Below, one piece after another: positions 1 to 10,449 of a stretch of 24,000 bases of DNA; the stretch's first letter is position 1; every line of letters begins with the position of its first letter. The DNA is from Folioceros fuciformis (Eukaryota > Anthocerotophyta > Anthocerotopsida > Anthocerotales). The position numbers and the translations under genes are program-made. The stretch is from assembly GCA_049999805.1 (NCBI GenBank), contig JBNGIO010006337.1, positions 283,215-307,214 of the forward strand, read 5' to 3'. The notes under the pieces are model-generated. The model was not told the DNA's origin, did no database searches, and saw nothing but the letters and a program-made list of their open reading frames with translations.

Positions 1-53
1 AGGCTGCGTGGCTCGCGCATTTGGAGCTCAAGTTTGTGCTGCGAGCTCACAGG

Positions 54-3000
54 ATGGAGTTGTTGCGAACGCTCGGCCGGACCTTCGGAGCTGCGGCGAC
101 TGAGAACGGAACGCCGGCCCTGAATATTGCAGCGTGAGCATTCTGTGCCTTTCTCTGTTCATCTTTCGTTAGGTCCAGCTGCGCAGTGGCTTTTTGGCGT
201 TGGGATTTGGGGGGAGTTTCTTTGCCGGGTTCGCCATACGAAATTGTGGTGTGAAGCGGTTTAAGTGACGGAATCCGCGGTTATGGTTTAGACTTGTGAA
301 ATTTTGGGTAGGAACCTGGTGAATACCTTTCGTCCCCCAACTTGTCATGCGGACGCCCTTCAGGCTCTGTATCTTCATAGGTCCAGTGACTGGAATCCGT
401 CCATCCCTGCAGTACTTCTCTCACGACTGCCTCAGGTCCAGATAGCCCGACGTTTGTCGATGCACGGATTCTCTGTCCCACCTCAGTTTCGCAGTGATTG
501 AATACAGTCTCCGACTTGTCGCCGCTAGAGTGTGGTGCGCTGTTTTTTTTTTCCCTCCTTCTTGCCACCTCCTTATGGTGCATTCGAGGTTCAGAACTAC
601 GTCTTTTCCATACTTCGGTTTGAGATACTGAAACTTGCAGCAGCAACAGTGTCAGGAATAGGGTGGTTCCCAGCTGCAGAGTCGTTGACGTTATGCCATC
701 ATCCCGGTAAGAGAGAGATGCAAGTGTGAACATCATGGCAGTAGGAGCGTTCGTTGAGTTGTTCGAGTTTGACTGACTGACTGGGTGACATTGTCTGAGC
801 AGAAAGGAGGCGCTGCAGATCGTGGATGATCTGCTGGAGAAGATAGAATCGAGAGCACAGTGCCGTTTGGCTACTGCTGATGCAGCTTTGCATCCTCTGG
901 TGCTACGGCTTGCTAATCGTTACGGCCTATCTCCGGCCGAGGCAGATCTCTTTCAGCTTCTGTTTGTGCGAGGAGCTTCGAAGGCCGCCTCTGTGCGGGC
1001 AGTTCTAGGTTCTGCTCTATTTGAGGTTTCTTCCATGAATGTTTTTTATCATTCACTGATTATGTTGTGATTGGCCCACTGCTCTACAGGATTCAGGCAA
1101 GATGACAAAGAGATGGCTATGGATCTCTGCGGGATGAGTCTTCTTGAAGTGGAGGAGTTTCTGGATGACAAACGTACACATATGGCAGAAGGCATTATAG
1201 TAGGGCAGGTATGGGATCTTGAAACTATGGACCTCATCTGATAGTTAATTATTTTGTTCTCTGTGTCGCATGATTATGCCAAAAGTCTTAGGCTAAGGAT
1301 GGTCGCGTGTGGGTGTTTTAGTGGCTTTTGCTTAATTTTACACTACTTTCTGGGCCACTTGACTGACCTGTTTCCCCCCATCCTTCGTGTCATTGACTTG
1401 ACTAAAAGGTAGTGTATTTGCAGGACGACTACGATGGAAAGACAATTCGCATGACCAACGAAGCTGTTTCTGTACTGCTATTGAGGCCGTTGAAAACTGA
1501 GCAACGTTTGAAGTTGAGCAAGACCGAGTTGCTGAATGTCATGGAGGCTTCAAAGGTAAATGGGTCACCGTCTCTGGAAAGCATTTATGTCATTCACTTC
1601 ATACGATCCCAGCTACACCTTTAAATTGATTGCTCGTTGAAATGTGGGTGCCATGATTTGCTGACTGAAATTCAACTGGTGGTGTCTGAAGGCTGAGAGT
1701 CACACAGAGGCAGTAATGGCTACAGATGTGGATGCTTTTGCACTCGTCAGTAGCTCCGTGGACGACAAAGGCCCTTTTTGTTCTGCCACAGCGCTGCTAA
1801 AGGAGTTGACGGAAAAGAGTGGACTTGGTCAAGACAGAAAACGGAAGTTCACTGATTTGGAGCATGATGCGCTTCCGGATGATGTCTCAGCCCAGGTTGG
1901 ACAGTTGGACCAGTTGGTTCAGGCAGACTTGGCGCCACTACGAAAACGGAATACACTTTCTGGAGATGCTGGTAGCACGGAGGCCGAGACAGCAACAGTT
2001 ACAGACGTAACTGCAAATGGGGCTGACGTGACAATTAACATTGGAACATGTCCTGCTGCAGCAGTCCCTTCAGAGGAGGACACAAAGCCGTTAAAGGGTG
2101 AACTGGGCCCTTACAAATCCAGTCTAGAATATTTGGATGATGCATTCCAAGTGCTGGCACTTATGCTTCGCATTGCAAAAGCTCGTCACAAGGAGGATAT
2201 GAAGGAAGCTTTCAACGATGAAAGGCCATGGTACGATGTGTATCGCTCTACCAAGGTGAGAACTCATGGATGGTCTACTCGGCCCAGCAGTTAGTACACT
2301 TTGGATCGAGTGATCTTTTTGTTCAGCTGTCATCGGCACTGGATTTGAACTTCATAGACTTGAGCCATCACACACGAAGATGACCATCACAACTAATGCA
2401 CCTCCAGCATTTCCCAAACAGCTCCCTTGCACAATTTCTCCGTAACTTGTTCCTGACATTTGTTTCCTGAGAACTTAGAACAGGTCGCTGCAGGTCATGG
2501 TACTGTAAAGTAGTGGCGAAGTCCCTGTTTTTCTGATTCGAAATGGAACTTCCCTTGTCTAGACGTCAAGCATCAGGGAACTGCGAGCAAAGCTTCGTTT
2601 TACTCAGAATCGACTTCAGGAACGGATGAAAATCACAGAGGACGCAATAAAGGAGGGTTCCTTGCAACTTCCGCGTCTCGAGGTACTTAGCATTTGTCTC
2701 TTGCTTGCTTCATGGCCTTTTGCGGTAGTGGTGAAGCCTGGTGCAATTAGTAGCACGGAACCATGGATTCCGCTCGCCCCTGGCAGGTCTCAGAAATTGA
2801 ACAATTGCTGGACTTTTTTCTCATGGTGATGTCTTCTGCTGAATCAGGCTCTAGCACGGAAACTGGCTCTTGATGAGTTTGAGAAAGGAGTGGTAGTCAT
2901 GCTCACAGGTCAACTCTTATCTGTCTACACTTAATGCGTCTCTGGAAGTGTCCACCCAATGCAATTGGTGCTTAACAAGCTTTTGTGTTGCAGCCATCTC

Positions 3001-6000
3001 AATATCACCTGTTGTGAAAAGCATATTTGAAGCAGAAAACGGCGATGGTAGCTACCGCCGAAGTAGTGAAGCAGTGCAGGTATTGTTACAACCCTGCAGC
3101 TTCACTATTTGGCATAATCTGGTAAATCATCCTAACCCTTGGGGGGTTATGCTATTATGTCATCGCAGGTGAAGGATGTGTTGACTGTTTACTTTGATTC
3201 CTTCAAGGAACAGGTAATGGCCAGACTTTCATCTGTCTCCATAGTGCCTGTTTGCATGTAGTCCAATCCAGCAAGCATGATGTCTTATTACGCAGTATTT
3301 GGATGACTTGGGCAGGTTCTAGCACGAACTTATTTTTATAAGTCCAGCAGGCTGGTTGCCAGAGGTCTTATCAAGATGAGGACAACCCCGTATACCAGGG
3401 GAGGTGGAGACTTGATGGACCAGCAAGTAGAGCTTGATCGACGCATGCTTGATTGGATTGTGGGCTTGGATACAGAAATGAATGAGCTCGTTGAAGGCAG
3501 TCATCTCTACATGCCAAAGGTCAGTGCCAAAGTTCAGATCAGTTGGTCTCATTCTCATTATGAAATTTTAAACATCCAAGTCCTGATGTCCTTGGGAACT
3601 TCCACAGATAGATATGACGCAGGTTGTTCTTCCAGCAGAACAAAAGGATATGTTGTTAAAAACAGTAGACAATTTTGCTAAATTCAGACAGTATCGGAAA
3701 CGTGCTGGCCTTGAGGATGTTATTAGTTATGGGGCTGGGCTAGTTATTCTACTTTGTGGCGCTTCAGGCACGGGCAAGACGATGACAGTGAACGCTGTTG
3801 CCCACCATCTTGGTCAGCATCTCAGGCCTTGAGCTCAAGCAGCTTTAGATCTCTTTGATCTAGACAACTAATGATGAATGGCATCACTTTTGAGCAGGCA
3901 AGAGGGTGCTCCTCGTGGACTTCCACTCCCTGCACACTGCTTCTGGAGGAAGTAGCAGAGATGACCACTCAGCAGATTTGCGTGGTTTGTTTCGAGACGC
4001 AGATATGAATGATGCGGTCATATTCTTTGATGAATGTGAGGCTATTTTTGCTCAGGTGACATTTGATATTCCGGTGCAACATTGGTTTGATTAGGTAGAG
4101 AAGTAGGCTGTGCCCGAACGTGCACATCTAGTCTAAAGTATTAATTTAAGCTTGTCAGATCTTGTGTAGCTGGCTCAACCTTCTGACCTGTGATTGCTAC
4201 GTAGAGGGAGCGCGGTGGAGATCGACTCCTCAATGCTCTTCTGACTGAGATGGAACGTCACGAGGGCATTATCATGCTGGCTACTAACCGGCCTTTAGAT
4301 TTGGATGAAGCAATGCATCGCCGAATAACGTCCGTGGCCCCACCAGTCGTTATTTATCATTTGGTTGCGCCGCTAGTCTTTGCCATACATTTAACTAAAT
4401 AGTTCAAGTTGTGGGTGATTATACTGCAGTTGCGTGAGTGAGTTCCATTCTCCCGATCACACTCAACGACGGGAAATCTGGAAGCTTTCATCCGAGCGCC
4501 TCCCTGTTGAGGATAGTATTGACTGGGAAAAAATAGCCTTGAGGTAATTATTTTTCGTTACGTGCTTGGGATCATTTAGCCGGCGAATTCAGGATATGTT
4601 CGTCAGCCACTACAGAACCGTAGAGGTTCCTCCTGGGAATTCTTGGTTAATGAATCGCGACTTCAGATATTGTTTGCATTTGTCATGTCTGATGGCTCTG
4701 TTGTCTGTCTTGCTTTAGGTACGAGTTGACTGGTGGCTACATCAAAAATGCTCTTGTTAGCGCCCTTCTCCTGGCTATTTCTCGAGATAGTGTGAACCCA
4801 GTGGTAACTGAGGAAGACATCATCACAGGCTGTCGTCTGCAAATGCGTGGTAGCCTGCAGGTGTGCTCTATGTGCTTTGTGGTGGAAGTTGTGGCCCGAG
4901 CCCGTGGATATGTTTTACTGGGCTCAAAAGTGCTTGTTGCTGCTTTTCAGATGAAGTCCTTCACTCACAGGGTGGTCCCAAAGACGGGTATGGAGGAACT
5001 TATATTGGGGAATGTGATGCGTGAGCGGATAGAATCTATCATTAACTTTGAAAAGGCTAGGGCCGTGCTGTTGGGGCAGTGGGGTTTCCAGCAGGAGCGG
5101 TTGGGCACAGCTTGTTTATTTTGGGGTCCCCACGGCACTGGGAAATCTTCAGCTGCCGAGGTAAGTGTTTTACAAAATGTGTAGCAGCAAACTGCTTTTA
5201 GTTGTTTCCCTCCCAAGGCATGCGAAATCCTCTAAGCAAATGACCTGCACGACTAAGCTTGACCACTGTGGATGCAGGCCATCGGATTTGAGCTTGGCCG
5301 GCCTTTGAAGGTGATCATCTCAATTTGTGTTGCAGCTGCCAGGTACTGGAAATTATGAATAGCAATGTTTCCTGAGCTGGAACCGTACTGCTTCTTTCAG
5401 GTGATAAACTGTGCCCAGCTGATATCAAGGGAAAGCAGCTCGAAAACAGGCGCCAACATTAGCGCTGCATTTAAAGACACCCGATTGATGGATGCCGTCC
5501 TTGTACTTGAAGACTTTCAGGTTTGATAGTCAAAGCCATCCTCATCGTCGACTTTCTTTGAGGTGCTGTGTCTGAAGGAAGTTTTATCACACTCAACAGG
5601 GCTCGCTGTATGAATGCGCTTAAGTTGTCATGGTGTTTGCAGATATTCCGATCTGATGAGGAAGGAGGTATGAGTGGTGTAAGCAATGTTTCTCAGTGGT
5701 CACCTGTGGCAATTGGACTTCTGCTGCATGAACTAGAGCGCTTTCCAGGAATCTGTATCCTCATAGCGAATATTGTACAGGTAGCTATTCAATCAAGCAT
5801 CTGGCAGCCTCTAGTCTGGGTGAGGGCAACAAGATTGATAAGTAGAAACATGCGTGTGCAGGGAAGCATCATCCACAGATTAGATCCTGAATTGACTTCC
5901 AGACTCAAGTTTCTTTTGGAGTTTAGGATGCCGGATTCAGCTGTGCGTTCAAGAATGTGGAGGAAATTGCTTCCCACTAAGGTTGTCCCAATCTCTCCCA

Positions 6001-6496
6001 TTCTTAGTTCTTCATGTTTCATGGTACTATCTCCAGGCTTAGCTGTGCTCCGGACTCCTCTGGTGGGTTGGTCAGCTAGAATATCCAGAGTCGTTTTTGA
6101 TTCTAGCTGGATATTCTATGTTGATATCCAGCTAGAATATCAGATGTGAAATCAATTTGTACTGGCCATGCTTGTACAGGCACCTCTGGATGTCAACATT
6201 CAGTTCGAGGAACTGGGCCGACGATTTGACTTCACTAGTGGCACCATCAGTAGTGCCATAGTGAGAGCTGCAGCCAAGGTGAATCTGTTTACAAGTCCTA
6301 TTGCCAAGGTGGCCTCTGTGATGCACGCTGGAGAAATTGTTGTCTAAGTCTGTTGTGACATGTTTGACTGTAGGCTGCTCTCCGCGTAGGAGATGCGCGA
6401 GTTATTACTCAAAAGGATCTTATGGAAGCCGCAGAGTCGGAACGGGCGCATCTGAGAGATGAAGTGCATGAGATCATGTCTAGGGCTTATGTTTGA
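54..6496 (+). CDS. Tandem AAA+ ATPase, 22 exons, about 1067 aa
   Basis: Exons by frame continuity and GT-AG sites: 54-133, 803-1008, 1090-1208, 1424-1555, 1692-2255, 2563-2682, 2848-2908, 2994-3079, 3169-3213, 3316-3519, 3608-3812, 3898-4055, 4205-4329, 4430-4543, 4719-4860, 4951-5160, 5278-5310, 5401-5520, 5643-5780, 5862-5981, 6180-6278, 6374-6496 (TGA). They total 3204 nt. Module 1: Walker A GASGTGKT (590-597), Walker B VIFFDE (648-653), sensor-1 region ATNRP (686-690), RR at 699-700, lid motif TGGYIKNA (744-751). Module 2: Walker A GPHGTGKS (846-853), Walker B-like VLVLED (901-906, acidic pair inverted), sensor-1-like Asn951, lid SGTISSAIVRAA. Residues 1-180 are helical (GLSPAEADL), like the N-terminal winged-helix region of bacterial two-module AAA proteins. 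Residues 180-330 are acidic and low in complexity, with a basic DRKRKF patch. A protein-remodelling ATPase is inferred; substrate and location are unknown. The frame is open upstream of ATG 54, so the true N-terminus may lie outside the window. The weakest calls are the 4330 donor and the exon 5 and exon 10 acceptors. Confidence 0.85.
134..802 (+). other. Long first intron of the AAA+ gene
   Basis: The intron runs from a GTGAGC donor at 134 to the AG at 801-802. Splicing there joins GC with A to make an Ala codon, giving ...NIAA-KEALQIVDDLL. At 669 nt it is more than twice the next longest intron of the gene. It includes a T-run at 542-551. Short ORFs inside it are not conserved-looking. Confidence 0.7.
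6073..6138. repeat. Inverted repeat with a third copy inside the intron between exons 20 and 21
   Basis: A 15-base arm at 6100-6114 is exactly complementary to 6124-6138 with a 9-nt loop. A further 15-base copy of most of the arm (centred on AGCTAGAATATCC) lies at 6073-6087. This intron (5982-6179, 198 nt) is longer than its neighbours, which run about 80-120 nt. It looks like a small foldback insertion or a hairpin in the pre-mRNA. Confidence 0.75.
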
Positions 6497-7600
6497 CACG
6501 TATTATGTCGACGATCGGAAGCTGGGCATTGATGTTCCCGTCTTCGGTGGTGCTAAGGAAGAATTGAAGTCTTAAGCAGCACTTTGGAGGTTGTGGGTCC
6601 AATGATGGTGTAGACACCCACAGCGGTGTGGCATTCTTTGCCAAGTGGGCACGCGAAAGCACAGGAAGTGTTTGCTGTGCAGTAATAGCACGCCATGTTT
6701 TGCCATGAGGTTCTCCCGTTCATCTAATGGGCTCGGAATTCGGTTTGGTTGGAGAGTTCATTGCATCCCATTCTCATGTTTGCGACTCCGACTGGACTGT
6801 TGGTTTTGTCACCAGCGCCAAATCGTGTTCAGGGGAGTCGAGAAGGCCCTATGACCCTGTCGTAATCCATGGGCGATAAATGGCCACAGTGGGCACCTCA
6901 TTTCTTTCACGACTCGTTAGTGCAGGCCGACTTCCATGGCACTAATAGGCGACGCGTGCGATGGTTCAGCCTTGCCACCAATTGAGTGGCACAAGGGAGA
7001 ATACATAATACGTAAGACATGTCGTGGCTCCAAGGCCTCAAGAAGCTTTCCCTTGCCGGTATAATGTGCACGTTTGACGTTAGAGATGTTGGACGCGCGA
7101 TTAGAAGACAAAAGGTGGAGTGTGGGTTGTCATGCAATGCAAGGTCAAGTGAAAATTGTCATCCAAGTTGGAAGTGGGGATGTCAAGTAAGGTGGAGTGT
7201 GCGTAACGCACACGTCCAGTGTGAAATGTGATGTAAGATGATGAAAATCTTCTATTTGATTTCTTGTGTTTCATTTGAGACATTAGGTGTTTGGGTTTCA
7301 AAACGTTCTCGGCTCTCAAAGGGATTCATAAGTGGAATTAAGTAGGTAGTTTGGTTGTAATACTAATCAGTTCCACTTTCCTTTCTTCCCTCAATCACTT
7401 GGTGCCGAAGTAAGTACATAGTGCGAGAAAGGACATGTACTAAACAATCCTAATTATAAGCTGCTGCCTGTGCCACCAATAGGCATAGGCAGCCTTGTTT
7501 GGTGCAGAGTCTGTAAACCCTTACAACAAGGGACAAGCATGTGCAGTGGCGCAAAAGTGACTTTGCGGCTTTAGTTGTGCAGCACGGAGGAAGTCACGGA
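6497..7600. other. Intergenic, 3' flank of the AAA+ gene; no gene seen
   Basis: No ORF here has protein-like composition or splice continuity. The stretch begins with the 3' UTR of the AAA+ gene; I found no clear AATAAA. Two copies of a GGTGGAGTGTG word occur near 7113 and 7191. A short palindrome lies at 7197-7213. Confidence 0.5.
7197..7213. repeat. 8-bp perfect inverted repeat, 1-nt spacer
   Basis: GTGTGCGT, one A, then ACGCACAC. It is short enough to be chance, but it sits beside a repeated GGTGGAGTGTG word. Confidence 0.6.
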
Positions 7601-7935
7601 CATGAGACAAGTATGTGCAATAGTACCATTGAACCAAGCATGTGCAATGGTCCTATTGAACCAGTTGACAGGTGAAAGTGCAATAATCACTCAATCTGGT
7701 GTGCACCGTGGGGTGAGCATATGCAATGAAAGTGTTTAAGTACATTTCTAAGGAGCAGGAGTGCAATGAACATGTGCAAGTACATTTGTGAGGAGCAAGA
7801 GCACGTGAGTAGGATGAGCTTGTGTAAGGAGCAAGAGCACGCGAGTAGGATGTGTTTGTGCAATGGGCGTGTGCAAGTAGTGCATGAGGTGAGTGGGACA
7901 ACCATGTGCAATGGATTGTGAAAGTATCACATATA
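7540..7935. repeat. Degenerate GTGCAATG / AGCAAGAGCACG repeat field
   Basis: Variants of GTGCAATG, ATGTGCAA and AGGAGCAAGAGCACG recur every few tens of bases. A clear pair occurs at about 7792-7860: AGGAGCAAGAGCACGTGAGT followed by a copy differing by one base in that stretch. The minus-strand ORFs across it (7653-7967) are by-products of this composition. It is probably an old minisatellite. Confidence 0.6.
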
Positions 7936-7998
7936 GTGGGGGGTAGCTGGCAACACCTTGACTTCACCTAGTGTGATATAGATACGGAGAGGTTTGTG

Positions 7999-8149
7999 TA
8001 CACCAAGGACATGGACTCCCGACTAAGACCAGCTTCTTTTAATAGAGATGCAAGATTCAAGATGCCTATGGGTTACACCAAGGACATGGACTCCTGGACT
8101 AAGATCAGTTCCTTCTAATGTAGATGCAAGCCAGATGCCTATGGCCCTA
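7999..8149. repeat. Tandem duplication, about 75 bp unit, diverged
   Basis: Copy 1 is 7999-8073 and copy 2 is 8074 to about 8149. Both begin TACACCAAGGACATGGACTC and both run through AGATGCAAG and AGATGCCTATGG. Differences are scattered substitutions plus a 4-5 base indel. Shortly downstream AGCTACCCAACAAA also occurs twice (8203-8216 and 8228-8241). Confidence 0.8.
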
Positions 8150-8499
8150 TGGGTTTCTCATACACAGTTATGTATCCCTAAATGACTCATAAAAGGTCAT
8201 TGAGCTACCCAACAAAATGGGTATTAAGCTACCCAACAAAGGTAAGGGTGTAAGATTATAGTTTATTATGATAGGAGCTAAGCTAGTGATGGATAGGATA
8301 CATAAGTGTTGAGCTCCTGTAATTGAATAATGTTGAGTTTTTTAGAATATGAGTTGAGCACTTAATGAGAAACTCAAAGACAAGCTTCTTTGACAATATT
8401 AGTTAACCCTAAGACGTGTTATCCCTAAGTTGTGATCGGTTAGCCTTGAGATATGAGTGTCACCGAGCGCTAAGGGATATAAATCCGACTAAAAGGTGC

Positions 8500-8640
8500 A
8501 TATGAAAGCTTCAAAAAAATGATAAGATTTACACTATTTTTAACAATAATACCATTTAAAGGTTTATGATGTGAGATATATATAATTATATTTTTTAAAT
8601 AATTAAAATCAATTGCTATAATGACACTCCGCACGCCTAT
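8500..8640. other. AT-rich patch in gene-poor DNA
   Basis: About 140 bases composed mainly of A and T runs, in an otherwise balanced region. I see no gene. It could be a matrix-attachment-like segment or a decayed element; nothing in it discriminates. Confidence 0.5.
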
Positions 8641-9480
8641 GTAAAAGGCTATGCAAAGATAGTTAATAATATCTGCTTATAAAGCCATCGTGTGCCGCTA
8701 AAAGGACAGGGATTTTTGAGCTGATTACGAATTCCTTGGGTGCAAAACAATGTCATTGCTTGGCACAACCTGCTATGGACGTGGAGAGATATCCATGTCA
8801 CAAGCTGCATTGATATTGGCCGAGAGCACTAGCTTGAATTTGGAAGAGGGGGCGTATGATTGACTCCGTTGCAGTCCTTCGTATGAACAGGACATGAATT
8901 TAGGAACGGTGGCTGTCCAGTACATGTACACATAGGCACGACTATCGGAAGAGGACCCGATGATCGAGGGCGTCACGCCACACAACCTAGGTTACACAAG
9001 ATTGTGCGAAGACGGTATTAGGCTTCGAATCCGGGAATGAATTCCTAAGCAGTGAATCCAGGTCTCTACATGAAAAAAATGTGAACATACTCGCGGAGAA
9101 GCTCGGGCGGCTCTCCAGAGCATTGCAGGCAATCCAAAGCCACTAGTACGATTTCTAGCATGAGAGCGACTGATGAATTCGTTATATATGCTGCCAGGAA
9201 GGATTGCAAATCCGGAGCTGTTGGGCACAATTTGGGAGAACGTGGGACAGGAATTCGAAGACGGGTGAGGGGCTGACGGTAGATATCATACATACAGCAT
9301 GCCGATTTTGCACTCTTCAGCCTTCACTTTCGCGTAAGTGGATGATAGCATTGCCAGCTTCGCTTGCCCACGATTCAAATCTATAATCCGACTCTGGAGT
9401 CATGAAACATGACATGCCCGTGAGTTCAAGCTACGTGTGTGAGTTGGGAAGAAAGAACGATCTTGATTCCAAAACAACAT
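8641..9480. other. Gene-poor stretch, nothing recognised
   Basis: Only short ORFs of random composition on either strand. It lies beyond the inferred 3' end of the small minus-strand gene. No repeat or element boundary was found. Confidence 0.4.
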
Positions 9481-9501
9481 TTCTGTTCCACACGTACACG
9501 C

Positions 9502-9507
9502 TTTATT
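9502..9507 (-). terminator. Poly(A) signal AATAAA of the small minus-strand gene
   Basis: TTTATT on the plus strand reads AATAAA on the minus strand, about 220 nt past the TAG stop at 9727. That is a normal plant 3' UTR length. Confidence 0.6.
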
Positions 9508-9517
9508 TGAAACATCC

Positions 9518-9539
9518 AGATGCATGCATGCATGCATCT
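9518..9539. repeat. 22-bp perfect palindrome with (TGCA)n core
   Basis: The whole 22-base segment equals its own reverse complement. It contains overlapping CATGCATG words, the plant RY motif recognised by B3-domain seed regulators. It lies in the inferred 3' UTR of the minus-strand gene, just upstream of its AATAAA. Confidence 0.85.
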
Positions 9540-9726
9540 GCAGCAAGGACTGCTAGCCTAGTATGATCATGCCTGGTTACATGTTCACCCCCTAAACATG
9601 AAAACGCAGGCAGCCATATGCATCCAAGGCCACCTCACGATCACGGTTTACAAGGCTACATGCCTAAAAAACATCAATGTTGAGCTGCTTCCACGGGCCG
9701 ATGTAGTTCTACGCCTTCACGACTCC

Positions 9727-10396
9727 CTAGGGACTCGGGCGGAAGTAGGCATAGACAATAGGATTTGACAAGAGTGCGTAGGATTGGTGGTTCTGAGAGA
9801 CACGAGTGCTCAACTGGGGCACCGGACAAAATTGAGCTCCGGGATCGCTAGGATCTTGGGTGACGGAAACCGAGCTGAAGCCGCCCCGGCAGTCTCCAAA
9901 GGCATCGCCACCTGTGGCGTCCAGCAGAATGTAGTTCTCCGGGCACTGAGTCGACTGGATGTTGTAACTGAAGGGCTGGCCCTGGATGGCAGTAAACTGG
10001 AACCTGCATTGCTCGGGATTGGGTGACAGGTTTTGCTCCAGTAGTTTCACTGTCCGATTCACAATCCAAAGCCACGTAGAATCCGGGGAACGCCAATGAC
10101 GCTATGAATACGTCAGCGGCCGGTAAGTCGTCTGGGTCGATTTTCGCGTGTCTGCAAAGTATGTTTCAGGATAGTAAGGAACGGCCAAGTGAGCATTGCA
10201 AGGCCAGACACGTGAAAATAGCAGGAAATTTGCAGATGCAGTCGACATGTGGGTAGCCCTTGAAACTGATAAAGCAAATCCTTCAATTTACTCCATGTGC
10301 AGAAAGATCAAAACCCGACTGTCACTCACAGGACATGGAAGGACTGAAGAACGAGCAGCAGCACAAGCACAGGGCCGCTGGCGCCTGTGCTGCCAT
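9727..10396 (-). CDS. Small four-cysteine protein, possibly secreted, 2 exons, 129 aa, family unknown
   Basis: Model: exon 1 10396-10330 (ATG; donor GTGAGT), phase-1 intron 10329-10050 (280 nt), exon 2 10049-9727 (TAG). The N-terminus, MAAQAPAALCLCCCSFF, is short and hydrophobic and could be a weak signal peptide. The exon 2 product has four cysteines in the contexts EQCRFQF, STQCPENY, FGDCRGG and QFCPVP, enough for two disulfides. It ends NPIVYAYFRPSP. I do not recognise the family. A TATA box about 50 nt before the ATG and an AATAAA about 220 nt after the stop support a complete transcription unit. The exon 2 reading frame is the firm part. The acceptor at 10050 is one of several AGs; another (after the AG at about 10106) would put exon 2 in a different frame with less protein-like composition. 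Confidence 0.6.
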
Positions 10397-10442
10397 TGCT
10401 GTTGCTGTTTGAAAGCTCAAGAATGTACGAGAGGTTCCAGCA

Positions 10443-10449
10443 TTTTATA
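10443..10449 (-). promoter_or_regulatory. TATA box of the small minus-strand gene
   Basis: TATAAAA read on the minus strand. Transcription would start near 10418, giving a 5' UTR of about 20 nt before ATG 10396. Confidence 0.6.

Noticed and set aside
3296-3350. A 20-nt microexon with a 35-nt intron in the AAA+ gene
   Set aside because: The intron would be implausibly short; using the AG at 3314-3315 keeps the frame open (VLARTYFYK...) with a normal 102-nt intron.
7653-7967. Minus-strand ORFs rich in His, Cys, Ser and Leu
   Set aside because: Three overlapping frames all arise from the degenerate repeat field.
9848-10096. Alternative minus-strand frame of 82 codons over the small four-cysteine gene
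   Set aside because: It overlaps the frame with ordered cysteines and ends in random-looking Pro/Gln/Arg sequence; kept only as an alternative splice outcome.
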